Counted from the stretch's first letter, positions 1 to 8,300 are shown. The stretch: DNA of 64,000 nt from Bifidobacterium vansinderenii (GCF_002234915.1 NZ_NEWD01000007.1:248001-312000); one strand, 5' to 3'. Numbers and translations: made by a program. The notes: generated from the sequence alone by a model not told the origin.

Positions 1-240
1 GAGATCGACGACGAACACGGCACCGGACGTGCCTTCATGCGCGTCAACGAGCGCGGCGTGGGCGAGACGCTGTCCTGCGGCACCGGCCTGTGCGCCACGG
101 CCGTGACCCTGCGCAAGCTCACCGGCATCGGCGACTGGACCATCACCGTGCGCGGCGGCACCCTGCGCGTGGTCGTGGACGACGTGCACGTGGAGCTCAC
201 CGGCGATGCCGCGATCGTGGGCAAGGTGGAGCTGCTGTAA
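1..240 (+). CDS. dapF: Diaminopimelate epimerase, C-terminal part (5' truncated)
   Basis: This is the last 79 residues of a diaminopimelate epimerase; the gene begins before the window. DapF converts LL- to meso-diaminopimelate for lysine and, in many bacteria, for peptidoglycan. Seen: NERGVGETLSCGTG at visible residues 16-29, which holds the substrate-binding Glu-Arg and the second catalytic cysteine (Cys26) of the two-cysteine racemase mechanism, followed by the usual C-terminal strands. A perfect 15-bp hairpin follows the stop. Identification is firm; the first catalytic cysteine lies outside the window. Confidence 0.93.
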   Translation, partial: EIDDEHGTGRAFMRVNERGVGETLSCGTGLCATAVTLRKLTGIGDWTITVRGGTLRVVVDDVHVELTGDAAIVGKVELL

Positions 241-278
241 AGGCTGCTGTAGAAACTACGGAACGTTGAGAAACATGA

Positions 279-319
279 CGAGGCCCGGCAGATCGGTTCA
301 CATGATCTGCCGGGCCTCG
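279..319. terminator. Bidirectional hairpin between convergent dapF and PHP gene
   Basis: Perfect inverted repeat GAGGCCCGGCAGATC / GATCTGCCGGGCCTC (280-294 and 304-318) around a 9-base loop, extended by one C-G pair. It lies 39 bases after the dapF stop and 36 bases beyond the stop of the opposing gene. There is no strong T-run, so termination is inferred from position and stem strength. Confidence 0.7.
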
Positions 320-354
320 ATGATGATGATCGCCCGTTCGGGCGTTCGCGCCGC

Positions 355-1227
355 CTAGTCGATCAGTCCGATCGCGCCGCGGTCCGCGATCTGCGCCACC
401 ACGTCGTCGCTGGTGACGTTTTCGCCCATGATGTTCGGCTTGCCCGACGCCCCATGCCAGTCCGAGCCGCCTGTGGCGAGCAGATGCAGGTCGGCGGCCA
501 AGCCAAGCAGACGCTGCTGCTGTTCGGGGGAGTTGTCGCGGTGAAACACCTCAAGACCATCCAGGCCGGCCGCGGCAAGATCGGCGATGTTCTGGTCGGA
601 CAGGATGTTCTTGTTGCGCGACGTGGCGGCAGGATGGGCGATGATGCTCACGCCGCCGGCGTGCTTCACCGCCTCCACCACGGTCTTCGCGCTCGGCGAA
701 ACAATCGGCACATAATACGGGCCGTTCTTGTTGATCGTCTTGGCGAACGCCTCCGAACGTGTGGCGAAGAAGCCCATCGATACCATGGCGTCGGCGATAT
801 GCGGGCGTCCGATGGTGGTGCGTTCGCCTTCCTTGACCTGATGGACGACGTCGTCCCAGGTGATCGGGAAGTCGGCGGACAGGTTCTCCACCATCTTCTT
901 CATGCGGCGCACGCGATTCGTACGCGTGGTCTCGAACAGCTTGCACAGCACCTCGTCCTCGGGCGAGTACAGGAATCCGAGCATGTGCACGCAGATGCCG
1001 TCCACGTCGGCGGTGATCTCGGTGCCGCGCATGAGCGGAACGCCGTGTTCGCGGCTCGCGGCGACGGCCTCGTCCCATCCGGCCCACGTGTCGTGGTCGG
1101 CGATGCCCACGCCATGGAGGCCCCGGCGCTTCGCCTCCAGAATCAGGCCCTCCGGGGTTTCCGTGCCGTCGGAGTACGCGGTGTGGCAGTGCAGGTCCCA
1201 GCCGGGAATGGATTCGTTAGCAGTCAT
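355..1227 (-). CDS. PHP-domain phosphoesterase (RNase AM / YciV-like)
   Basis: A 290-residue protein of the polymerase and histidinol phosphatase (PHP) superfamily. Seen: metal-binding HCH at residues 13-15 with YSDG following, GIADHDTW near residue 45, a later AHPAA motif, and a C-terminal GGSDWHG motif. Together these form the trinuclear metal site. Family knowledge: close relatives (YciV/TrpH, RNase AM) remove 5' nucleotides from short RNAs or hydrolyse 3',5'-bisphosphonucleotides. The start chosen is ATG at 1227, because a TACGAT box ends six bases upstream, as for a leaderless transcript; an upstream ATG at 1254 would add nine residues. The exact substrate is not evident from the sequence. 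Confidence 0.85.
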   Translation of the reverse strand: MTANESIPGWDLHCHTAYSDGTETPEGLILEAKRRGLHGVGIADHDTWAGWDEAVAASREHGVPLMRGTEITADVDGICVHMLGFLYSPEDEVLCKLFETTRTNRVRRMKKMVENLSADFPITWDDVVHQVKEGERTTIGRPHIADAMVSMGFFATRSEAFAKTINKNGPYYVPIVSPSAKTVVEAVKHAGGVSIIAHPAATSRNKNILSDQNIADLAAAGLDGLEVFHRDNSPEQQQRLLGLAADLHLLATGGSDWHGASGKPNIMGENVTSDDVVAQIADRGAIGLID

Positions 1228-1233
1228 ATGACT

Positions 1234-1239
1234 ATCGTA
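1234..1239 (-). promoter_or_regulatory. -10 box for leaderless PHP gene
   Basis: TACGAT on the minus strand, six bases (AGTCAT) before the ATG at 1227. There is no Shine-Dalgarno sequence. The spacing places the likely transcription start at the start codon. Confidence 0.5.
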
Positions 1240-1329
1240 AGCTGAGTGCGGCATATGTGCGTGCCACGTCGTCGGCGCGCGGTATGCGTGTCTTGATTTT
1301 TCATGTCGAAGCAGGGGGAAACCACCGTC

Positions 1330-1980
1330 ATGGTTGCAAGCGAATATCTTGGCGCGCCTCGGGGGCGTCGTCATACGGCCGGCTGGACGTATCTGATTAT
1401 GCTGCTGGCATCGGTGGTGGCGCTTGTCGTGTCGTTCGTGCTGTCTGCGGAGACGCTGCAGCTGGCGAGGGATCCGGGCAGTAAGCTCGACTGCGATCTC
1501 AACGCCGTGGTCTCCTGCTCCACCGTGGCGCAGAGCTGGCAGGCGGAGATCATCAAGTTCAACGGATTGAGTTATCCGAACGCGTTCTTCGGCATCGCCG
1601 CCGAGTCGGTGTTCGTCACCGTCGCGGTGATCGGTCTGATCCGCGTGGCGGTGCCGCGTTGGTTCGCCGTATGCACGTGGCTGGGCGGGCTTGCAGCGCT
1701 GATGTACGCCTACTGGCTGTTCACGCAGTCGGTGTTCGTGATCTACGCGCTGTGCCCGTGGTGTCTGGTGCTCATGTTCTCCACGACGATCCAGTTCATG
1801 GCGTTGACGCATGCGAGCGTGGTGGTGCAGGATCTGCCGCGGCTGGACGGACGGTTCGGATCGCTTCGTCGCGGTCTTGACTCGTATTACCGTCTCAATG
1901 CGGATCTTATGGTCGATGTGGTGTGGGTGCTGGCGCTGGTCGCCATCATCGTGGTGAAAGAGGGCCCGGCCCTGTTCTAG
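1330..1980 (+). CDS. Vitamin K epoxide reductase (VKOR) family membrane protein
   Basis: A 216-residue polytopic membrane protein. Seen: hydrophobic helices, an extracytoplasmic cysteine pair (Cys55 and Cys63, in LDCDLNAVVSCST) and a CPWC redox motif (Cys142/Cys145) at the start of a helix, the standard VKOR arrangement. Family knowledge: bacterial VKOR takes electrons from a DsbA-like oxidase through these cysteines and passes them to quinone, so it supports disulfide formation outside the cytoplasm. No DsbA partner is adjacent. The ATG at 1330 is preferred because AGGGGGAAA lies about nine bases upstream; ATG at 1303 is the alternative. Confidence 0.88.
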   Translation: MVASEYLGAPRGRRHTAGWTYLIMLLASVVALVVSFVLSAETLQLARDPGSKLDCDLNAVVSCSTVAQSWQAEIIKFNGLSYPNAFFGIAAESVFVTVAVIGLIRVAVPRWFAVCTWLGGLAALMYAYWLFTQSVFVIYALCPWCLVLMFSTTIQFMALTHASVVVQDLPRLDGRFGSLRRGLDSYYRLNADLMVDVVWVLALVAIIVVKEGPALF

Positions 1981-1996
1981 GGGCAGAAGGCGGCGG

Positions 1997-2118
1997 CTCC
2001 CCTCAGTCGGCTGTCGCCGACAGCTCCCCTCAGTGAGGGGAGCCTACCCTGTGAAGTCTGCAAGGTTCTGGCTCCCCTCTCCGAGGGGAGCTGTCAGACA
2101 TAGTCTGACTGAGGGGAG
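1997..2118. repeat. MITE/REP-like palindromic element, family A copy 1
   Basis: A 122-bp intergenic element bounded by 12-bp terminal inverted repeats, CTCCCCTCAGTC at 1997-2008 and its complement at 2107-2118. Inside are a CTGTCGCCGACAG hairpin and two CTCCCCTC...GAGGGGAG hairpins separated by about 25 bases. A second copy with the same plan lies at 5596-5719, and the family B elements share its left half. Confidence 0.8.
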
Positions 2119-2134
2119 AGAGCGGTCAAAAGGC

Positions 2135-2362
2135 TCAGCTCAGGGCTCCGAAGCCAACGGGATGCGTGGTCTCGGAACCGACGATGGCGTAGCCGATCGC
2201 GCTGCCGGGAACGACGATGCGACGGCCCTTGGTATCGGTCAGATCGACCACGGTGCCGTCGGCCACGGCCTTGCTGATCGCGTCGCTGACCTCGTCGGCG
2301 GACTTGTCGGTGGCGAAGTTGACTGCGCGGGCCACGTTACGGATGCCGATTTCAACGTCCAT
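2135..2362 (-). CDS. DUF3107 family small protein
   Basis: A 75-residue acidic protein typical of the actinobacterial DUF3107 family. Seen: the start MDVEIGIRNVARAVNF, a central KSADEVSDAISKAVADG helix and the end GRRIVVPGSAIGYAIVG. Family members are small conserved actinobacterial proteins of unknown role. The start is supported by AAGGAGGA six bases upstream of the ATG. It lies 52 bases downstream of the kinase-like gene on the same strand. A TAGAAT box overlapping that gene's stop (2412-2417) and a GCGAACGTTTCGC palindrome (2390-2402) suggest it may also have its own promoter. Confidence 0.85.
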   Translation of the reverse strand: MDVEIGIRNVARAVNFATDKSADEVSDAISKAVADGTVVDLTDTKGRRIVVPGSAIGYAIVGSETTHPVGFGALS

Positions 2363-2414
2363 GTGATTCCTCCTTGGAATTGTGGATTGGCGAACGTTTC
2401 GCTATTAGGGGATT

Positions 2415-4028
2415 CTAGCGAGCGGTCTGCTGTTCTCCGGTCGCGCCACCGGACTCTTCGCTCTGGGCGTCAGCCGGAGCGTCGCCTGTGCCGGTCGGAC
2501 CGGCCTGAGGCACGGCATCCGACGTGCGCGTGATGGGGATCTGACCGCTGCCGGTGTCGGTCGCCGCATTCACGCTGTCCTTGTCGATGAGCGAGATGTA
2601 TCCGGCGGGCCGTTCCGTGTTCGCCGGCTGCGATCCCGTGGACGGCGTGGAGCTCGTGTCCGTGGCATCGCCTTCGGCCTGGGTGCGGTCCAGCAGATTG
2701 CCGTCGTCGTCGAAATCCTCGGGACGCAGTTTGGGCAGCGCCATGGTCTCCTCGTCCTCGGCCGGGTCGCTGGGCGGCTCCACGGGAATGGTGTTGGAAT
2801 CCACCTGCTGACGCGACGAGTGCGGCTGGAAGCTTACTCCGGCAGCGGTTGAACGCAGATCGTCCCTCAACTTCCAGCGCTTCGGCGACGGGGCGGTGGA
2901 GGATCCCCGCGAGGTCTCCTCGTCGGGAATCGTCTTGTGTGGCATGGTGGAGTCGCTGACCTGCTGGTCGCCTCGGTCCGTGCGATTGCCCGTGCGGTTA
3001 CGATCGTCGTCGAGTAGCGTGCCGACCGTGATCGTGGACGGGTTGCGGCCGGCACGTCCCTTCGTTGTCGCGTTCGCCTTGGAGGTACGGACGGAAAGCT
3101 GGTGCGCCAGACGTTCCACATGCGCCTTGAACTCGAGGATACGGTCGTTGTCGGCGCGGTCGAGTGCACGGATGAATTCGCCCACCTGCTCCATCTGCAG
3201 CCACAGGCTGGCGCGTAGCATGATCAGATCGTCCAGACGCGAGCCGATGAGCCGCGCGTATGCGGACAACACGTTGTTGCGCCGCTTGGAGTCGAGCTTG
3301 GCGAAGATCCACGCCAGATCGCGGGCCGGATCGTTGACCTGCATGTCGCTCCAGTGGTAGATCGCGTTGAGTCCCGTGCTGGAGAACAGCATGTCGCCGT
3401 CGTTGAACCCGCCGTGCACCGGGCAGGTGCGGAACGACCACAGTCCCTCGGTGGACACGATGCGCTCCCAGCTTGAGGTGATCTCGTCGGGAACGTGGCC
3501 GGCTTCCTTGAGTCGGGCGATCCACGCCACCAGCTGCTGACGGATTTGTGCGGCCGAGTAGACGGGGTACCCCTCCTTTTCCAGGAAGGCCGGACGCAGA
3601 CGATGGATGGCGCCGATGGCCGTGCCCACCGACACGCACTGGCTTTCGGTGAGCTGGTCGAGCGGCGTGGCGGCACCGGGGTTGTGCACGGTGATCAGCA
3701 CCGAGGCCGGTCCGGTGGGGCCGCGATCGCTGTCGCCGGGCTGGAACGCGACGGTGCGTTCCAAGGCGAAGCCGAGGCCGGCTGGTTCCTTGGCGCGAAC
3801 CAGCGCGGACGATGCCTTAGCCCGGGTCAGCAGTCGCTTCTTGCCCGCAGCGGTGCTCGACACGCTGACGTCGAACTCGCGTCCCGCGGTGTCGGTCACC
3901 ACGGCGACGTCAATATCGTCGGGGCCGGAAAGCAGGTACTGCTCGGATTCGCGCGTGCTGGCCACGGCGAGTTCGGGCACGGCCGCGGATGCCAGAGCTG
4001 CCAAGGTAAATACTGAACGTTTACTCAC
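2415..4028 (-). CDS. Degenerate aminoglycoside-phosphotransferase-like protein (probable pseudokinase) with disordered tail
   Basis: A 537-residue protein. Residues about 30-325 resemble the APH/maltokinase fold, ending with NDPARDLAWIF. The last roughly 200 residues are low complexity, rich in Ser, Thr, Asp, Pro and Gly, and probably disordered. Seen: the catalytic loop, normally HGDxxxxN, reads HGGFNDGD (residues 205-212), and the metal-binding IDW position reads YHW (residues 224-226). The catalytic Asp, the metal-ligand Asn and the DFG-equivalent Asp are therefore all altered. Inference: a binding or scaffold protein rather than an active kinase. The GTG start at 4028 follows TAGAGT by seven bases, as for a leaderless transcript; GTG at 4037 is an alternative. 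It is divergent from the UvrD-type helicase, an arrangement I recall from other actinobacteria. Confidence 0.75.
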   Translation of the reverse strand: MSKRSVFTLAALASAAVPELAVASTRESEQYLLSGPDDIDVAVVTDTAGREFDVSVSSTAAGKKRLLTRAKASSALVRAKEPAGLGFALERTVAFQPGDSDRGPTGPASVLITVHNPGAATPLDQLTESQCVSVGTAIGAIHRLRPAFLEKEGYPVYSAAQIRQQLVAWIARLKEAGHVPDEITSSWERIVSTEGLWSFRTCPVHGGFNDGDMLFSSTGLNAIYHWSDMQVNDPARDLAWIFAKLDSKRRNNVLSAYARLIGSRLDDLIMLRASLWLQMEQVGEFIRALDRADNDRILEFKAHVERLAHQLSVRTSKANATTKGRAGRNPSTITVGTLLDDDRNRTGNRTDRGDQQVSDSTMPHKTIPDEETSRGSSTAPSPKRWKLRDDLRSTAAGVSFQPHSSRQQVDSNTIPVEPPSDPAEDEETMALPKLRPEDFDDDGNLLDRTQAEGDATDTSSTPSTGSQPANTERPAGYISLIDKDSVNAATDTGSGQIPITRTSDAVPQAGPTGTGDAPADAQSEESGGATGEQQTAR

Positions 4029-4035
4029 GTCTTCC

Positions 4036-4041
4036 ACTCTA
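4036..4041 (-). promoter_or_regulatory. -10 box for the kinase-like gene
   Basis: TAGAGT on the minus strand, seven bases before the GTG at 4028. No Shine-Dalgarno sequence is present, so a leaderless transcript is inferred. Confidence 0.5.
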
Positions 4042-4077
4042 ATGCACGATGGCTTTCATTTCCGTCAGGAAACCTGA

Positions 4078-4083
4078 CAGAAT
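4078..4083 (+). promoter_or_regulatory. -10 box for the UvrD-type helicase
   Basis: CAGAAT, seven bases before a GTG at 4091 that is in frame with the helicase. It mirrors the divergent box at 4036-4041, so the two genes share a control region of about 60 bases. Confidence 0.45.
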
Positions 4084-4090
4084 GGAGCGT

Positions 4091-5587
4091 GTGAACATGA
4101 ATGGCGAGAAAATCCTCGAAGGGCTTGATGACTCCCAGCTGGCTGCGGCGACGAGCATCGACGGGCCGGTGCGCATCATCGCCGGTGCCGGTGCCGGCAA
4201 GACGCGCACCATCACCCGACGCATCGCCTACGCGTGCGCTACGGGGCAATGGGATCCGGTCCGCACGCTCGCCGTCACGTTCTCCGTCAAGGCGGCCACC
4301 GAGATGCGTTCACGTCTCGCCGCGCTCGGCGTGCCCACGGTGAAGGCCGCCACCTTCCATTCCGCGGCATTGCACCAGCTTCGCCGCGCATGGGCGGATC
4401 TGAGCGAAGCGTATTTTCCGTCGATAGTCACGGACCCGCGCCAGCTCGCCGCCATCGCGCTGACCCGCGTGAACGGACAGGCCGAACCCGACGCCATGAC
4501 GATCCGCGCATTGCTCGCCGAAATCAATTGGACCAAGGTCTCGCTTATCGCGCCACAGGACTATGCGCGTGTATGTGCCGCCACGCATCGTCAGCCTCCG
4601 GCCGGGCTCAGCCCCGACGCCATGGCCGACGTAATCGACGCGTATGAGCGGGAGAAGACCGGCCGAAACCAGATGGACTTCAATGACATCCTGCTGATGA
4701 CCTGCCATGTGCTCGAACAGTTCGACCGGCCGGCCGCCACGATCCGATCGCAGGTGCGATGGATCACTGTGGACGAGTATCAGGACGTCTCCCCGCTGCA
4801 GCATCGACTGCTGAACTTGTGGATGCGTGGCCGCGACTCGTTGTGCGTGGTAGGCGACCCTGCGCAGACCATCTACTCGTTCGCCGGCGCCACCAGCCAC
4901 TATCTGCTGCACTTCGGCGAGGAATGGCACAGACCGTGCACCGACGTGCGCCTCGACACGGACTACCGTTCCACGCCGCAGATCGTCAACTATGCGAATC
5001 GTGTGCTGTCGGCCTCGCCCCAGGCCCGTGACTATCTGGTATTGCGATCAGGACGGGAGACCGGGCGCCGCATGATGGTCACCGCATACGACAACGACGA
5101 GAAGGAGGCGACCAGTGTGGCCCGGCGCATCGCCACGCTGATCGACAGGGGAGTGAGTCCCAACGACGTGGCGGTGCTTATGCGCATCAACGCGCAGGGG
5201 CCGATGATTCGCGCCGCTCTGGGCAAGCTGGGCATTCGTTCGCGCATCCGCACGGAGTATGCGCAGACCGAGGCCACGCTGATCGATTCGTCATCCGCGG
5301 CCGCGCAGGCCGCCGCCGACGAACTGACCGCGCGGCAGGCCGGTCAGGTGAGCATCTCGACGATCCACGCGTCCAAGGGTCTGGAATGGAAGCATGTGTT
5401 CATCATCGGCTGCTCGGAGGGACTGATCCCGTTCGGATCCCCGGCGGCGGGGGAGGCCCTTGAGGAGGAGCGACGACTGTTCTACGTGGCGGTGACGCGA
5501 GGCGAGGACACCGTCGACGTGTCTTTCTCCTACGGCAAGGAGGCCGCCAGCCCACAGCGCCGCACTCCCAGCCGCTTCCTGCGGTAA
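4091..5587 (+). CDS. UvrD/PcrA-family superfamily 1 DNA helicase, short form
   Basis: A 498-residue ATP-dependent 3'-5' helicase of the UvrD/Rep family. Seen, in order: Walker A AGAGAGKTRT near residue 35, a TFSVKAATEM motif Ia, ITVDEYQD (motif II), GDPAQTIYSFAGA (motif III), TDYRSTPQIV (motif IV), STIHASKGLEW (motif V) and RRLFYVAVTRG (motif VI). All helicase motifs are intact. It is much shorter than PcrA (about 700 residues or more) and lacks a C-terminal accessory domain, which resembles actinobacterial UvrD2 without its HRDC region. Probable role: DNA repair or clearing of replication intermediates. Start uncertain: GTG 4091 (leaderless pattern) or ATG 4097 (GGAG nine bases upstream). 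Confidence 0.88.
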   Translation: MNMNGEKILEGLDDSQLAAATSIDGPVRIIAGAGAGKTRTITRRIAYACATGQWDPVRTLAVTFSVKAATEMRSRLAALGVPTVKAATFHSAALHQLRRAWADLSEAYFPSIVTDPRQLAAIALTRVNGQAEPDAMTIRALLAEINWTKVSLIAPQDYARVCAATHRQPPAGLSPDAMADVIDAYEREKTGRNQMDFNDILLMTCHVLEQFDRPAATIRSQVRWITVDEYQDVSPLQHRLLNLWMRGRDSLCVVGDPAQTIYSFAGATSHYLLHFGEEWHRPCTDVRLDTDYRSTPQIVNYANRVLSASPQARDYLVLRSGRETGRRMMVTAYDNDEKEATSVARRIATLIDRGVSPNDVAVLMRINAQGPMIRAALGKLGIRSRIRTEYAQTEATLIDSSSAAAQAAADELTARQAGQVSISTIHASKGLEWKHVFIIGCSEGLIPFGSPAAGEALEEERRLFYVAVTRGEDTVDVSFSYGKEAASPQRRTPSRFLR

Positions 5588-5595
5588 GAGGCGCT

Positions 5596-5719
5596 GATCC
5601 CTCCCTCAGTCACGCTGCGCGTGACAGCTCCCTCCCTCGGAGGGAGCACGAAGATGTATGAGCTTGTGCTCCCTCCAGGGGAGGGAGCTGGCCGACGCAG
5701 TCGGTCTGAGGGAGGGATC
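5596..5719. repeat. MITE/REP-like palindromic element, family A copy 2
   Basis: A 124-bp element with 14-bp perfect terminal inverted repeats, GATCCCTCCCTCAG at 5596-5609 and its complement at 5706-5719. Internal hairpins are GTCACGCTGCGCGTGAC and paired CTCCCTCC/GGAGGGAG arms. Its length and plan match the element at 1997-2118, but its sequence differs (CTCCCTC in place of CTCCCC). Confidence 0.78.
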
Positions 5720-5736
5720 GACGCCTACCGTTCTAC

Positions 5737-7227
5737 CTACTTATCCTCCCCATCCGAAGGCGTGGAGTCGCCGGCGTCGGAGCCATCCCCGTCGCTGCCA
5801 TCCTCGTCAAGCAGTTTGCTCAGCTCGGCATCCCAGTCGATCTTGGTGTCGGCCGCACCGGCGGGGGACACAGTCGCATCCGAACCGTCGTCGGTCGTAC
5901 CGGCCGCGGGCTTGTCGCCCAGCGACGGCAGCAGATCCGGGTGGCCCCACTTGCCGTCGCGTCCCTCGGAGCCTTCGGTGAACGTGATCGACTCCCACAC
6001 GTCGGCCGCCTCACGCAGACGCTTGGGACGCAGCTTAAGCCCCAGCAGCGATTCGAAGGTCAGCTCCGCGGGGCCGCCCACCGCGCGTTCGCGGCGCATC
6101 ATCTCGCGCAGCTGTTCGATGTGCGGGATGTGCGCCATGCCGGCACGCCACACCACGCAATCCACCCAGCCGTCCACCAGGGCGAGCAGACGCTCCAGAC
6201 CAGCCAGCGCCTCCTGCTGCTCCGGGGTGTCGGACAGTCCCACCTTGGCCAGGTTCACCGCGCCGGCGATCGACTCGGGGTTCATCATCTCCGCCTCGCG
6301 CAGCTGTTCCTCCATGGCGTCGAGATCGATGGAGATGCCGCGGGCGTACTTGCCGATCAGCGCCTCGAAGCGAGGCATAAGCCACTGCACCGCGGCGAAC
6401 AGACGGGCGTGTGCCACCTCGTGCAGGGCCAGGAAGCTCATCACCTCGCCACGGTCGATCTCCAGCTCCTTGGCATACGCCGTGATGTTCTCAGGAATCA
6501 GCGCGCCCGCCGGGTTCTTCAGCAGCGCGATGCCCTGATCGAAGCTGCCGTGCACCTCGGTGGACAGGTTGCCGGCCGCGCCTCCCAGCTGCATGGCGAA
6601 CGACGTGTTGCCGAGCAGCTTCATCAGCGTGGACGGATCCTTAAGATCGTCAGGGATCGGAATCGGGACCGGGCCGGCGAACATGCCGGAGATCTCGCCG
6701 CCCAACGCACCTCCCAGACGTTCGGAGATCACCGAGGCGAGCGCGTCGTTCATCGACTCGGCCACGGGGGCCGCGAACGACGCCCAGGAGGGCAGCGTCT
6801 TCTCCACCCACTCGCTGCGGGTGAGCACGTCGGGCTGACCCTTGACCGGGTCGAATTCGATCACGGAGTCCAGCCACAGGTTCGCCTCGCTGAGCGCACG
6901 GCGTGCGGCGGCACCATCCTCGGCGCTGACCATGGTCTGCGAGCCAGCGTCACGGGTCTTGTTCAAGGCGATGGACTGGGCGAGCTTGACGTTGATCGGC
7001 CCCTCCTCCATCGTTCGATGCACGTCACCCATGGAATTGAGACCGCCCGCGGTGAGCGCCTCGGCCAGGGAACGCACCTCGGAGGGCTTGGGCAGTCCCT
7101 CCACGCCCTGGCTCATGATCTGGTCGCGAATCGAATCCGGCAGGGAGGAGAACTGCTTCCATGCCAATTCCCCCTGAATCGGACCGAAGGATTCGATGAG
7201 CCACTGATGCAATTCGTTGTCTTCCAT
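5737..7227 (-). CDS. DUF2342 zincin-like metalloprotease family protein
   Basis: A 496-residue actinobacterial DUF2342 protein. Seen: HEVAH at residues 269-273 inside LALHEVAHARLF, the HExxH zinc motif, in a mostly helical protein. The last 60 residues are acidic, rich in Asp, Ser and Gly, and likely disordered. Family knowledge: the fold is zincin-like and some members are annotated as hydrolases linked to coenzyme F420 loci, but no F420 genes are visible here. Protease activity is unproven. It is divergent from the Lon-like protease gene 121 bases away, so a shared quality-control role is possible but only a guess. The start is ATG 7227; ATG 7254 would add nine residues. Confidence 0.8.
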   Translation of the reverse strand: MEDNELHQWLIESFGPIQGELAWKQFSSLPDSIRDQIMSQGVEGLPKPSEVRSLAEALTAGGLNSMGDVHRTMEEGPINVKLAQSIALNKTRDAGSQTMVSAEDGAAARRALSEANLWLDSVIEFDPVKGQPDVLTRSEWVEKTLPSWASFAAPVAESMNDALASVISERLGGALGGEISGMFAGPVPIPIPDDLKDPSTLMKLLGNTSFAMQLGGAAGNLSTEVHGSFDQGIALLKNPAGALIPENITAYAKELEIDRGEVMSFLALHEVAHARLFAAVQWLMPRFEALIGKYARGISIDLDAMEEQLREAEMMNPESIAGAVNLAKVGLSDTPEQQEALAGLERLLALVDGWVDCVVWRAGMAHIPHIEQLREMMRRERAVGGPAELTFESLLGLKLRPKRLREAADVWESITFTEGSEGRDGKWGHPDLLPSLGDKPAAGTTDDGSDATVSPAGAADTKIDWDAELSKLLDEDGSDGDGSDAGDSTPSDGEDK

Positions 7228-7348
7228 ACCTTCACCATCGTTCGCTGGGCGCATGGCGTGCGCCGGGGTTCATTATCGTCAAGACGGCCCGGGTACCCTA
7301 GGCATTCGGGAAGTCTTTTGCATCCATAGTATTGGAGGTCTGCCGAAC

Positions 7349-8218
7349 ATGCACTTCGGACACGGCAAGTTCACCAAGAGCACGATGGTGAAGCGCATCG
7401 TGGCGTATTACGGGCTTGAGGGGCGGGGCCTGCGCTACTACATGGGTCTGATCGGCGTGCTGCTATGCGTGGTGCTGCTGTGCCTGCCCAGCGCCTTCGT
7501 GACCGAGGGGCCCGGCCCCACCCGCGACGTGCTCGGCACGGTCACGCTGGAGAACGGCAAGACCGCCCAGATGATCGTCATCAAGGGCGCCAAAACCCAC
7601 AAGGACTCCGGCAGGCTGCTGCTGACCACGGTCAACAGCTACGGCGTCAACTCTCCGGCGATCAACGCGGAGGTGCTGGCCGCATGGCTCAACCCGCAGT
7701 CCGGCGTGCTGCCGCGCGAGGCGGTGATCCCGCCGAACCAGAGCGTGGAGGAATACACCGACAAGGCGAAGCACGAAATGACCGGCGCGCAGGATTCCGC
7801 GTCGTCGCAGGCGCTCGCGTTCCTGTCGTCTCAAGGAGTGGACACCTCGAATGTGAAGGTTTCCATGAACGTCGACGAGATCGGCGGCCCCTCCGCCGGA
7901 CTCATGTACACGCTGGGCGTGATCGACAAGCTCACCGAGGCGGACGAGACCGGAGGCAAGACCATCGCCGGCACGGGAACCATCGACGACAAGGGCAAGG
8001 TCGGCGCCATCGGCGGCATCCGTCTGAAGATGATCGGCGCCAAGCGCGACGGCGCCACATGGTTCCTCGCTCCCAAGGACAACTGCAACGAAGTGGTCGG
8101 CCATGTGCCGGACGGCATCCGCGACGTGCAGGTCGATACACTCGCCGAGGCGTACGCCGCGCTGGTGAAGATCGGTCAGGGCAAGGGGGATTCCCTGCCG
8201 CACTGCACGGTCGGCTGA
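7349..8218 (+). CDS. Membrane-anchored Lon-like (S16) protease, PDZ domain apparently missing
   Basis: A 289-residue protein with an N-terminal membrane anchor (residues about 30-50) and a C-terminal Lon-type proteolytic domain. Seen: EIGGPSAGLMYTLG with the nucleophile Ser182, and AIGGIRLKMIGAK with Lys227 as partner, 45 residues later as in Lon. Family knowledge: YlbL-type proteins normally have anchor, PDZ and Lon domains, about 340 residues in all. Here the stretch between anchor and Lon domain shows no GLxxGD-like PDZ core and the protein is about 50 residues short. The active site faces outside if the anchor is an uncleaved N-in helix. The start is well supported by GGAGGT nine bases upstream. 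Confidence 0.83.
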   Translation: MHFGHGKFTKSTMVKRIVAYYGLEGRGLRYYMGLIGVLLCVVLLCLPSAFVTEGPGPTRDVLGTVTLENGKTAQMIVIKGAKTHKDSGRLLLTTVNSYGVNSPAINAEVLAAWLNPQSGVLPREAVIPPNQSVEEYTDKAKHEMTGAQDSASSQALAFLSSQGVDTSNVKVSMNVDEIGGPSAGLMYTLGVIDKLTEADETGGKTIAGTGTIDDKGKVGAIGGIRLKMIGAKRDGATWFLAPKDNCNEVVGHVPDGIRDVQVDTLAEAYAALVKIGQGKGDSLPHCTVG

Positions 8219-8300
8219 CCGTCTCGCACGTCATCGGGTGCGCCGGACGGACACGATCGCGTCGATCGTGTTTGTTACGGCAATGTTCGTCGTGTATTGC

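Noticed and set aside
2415-3100. Separate gene for the acidic C-terminal part of the kinase-like protein
   Set aside because: The frame is continuous with no internal start signals, and the region reads as a disordered tail.
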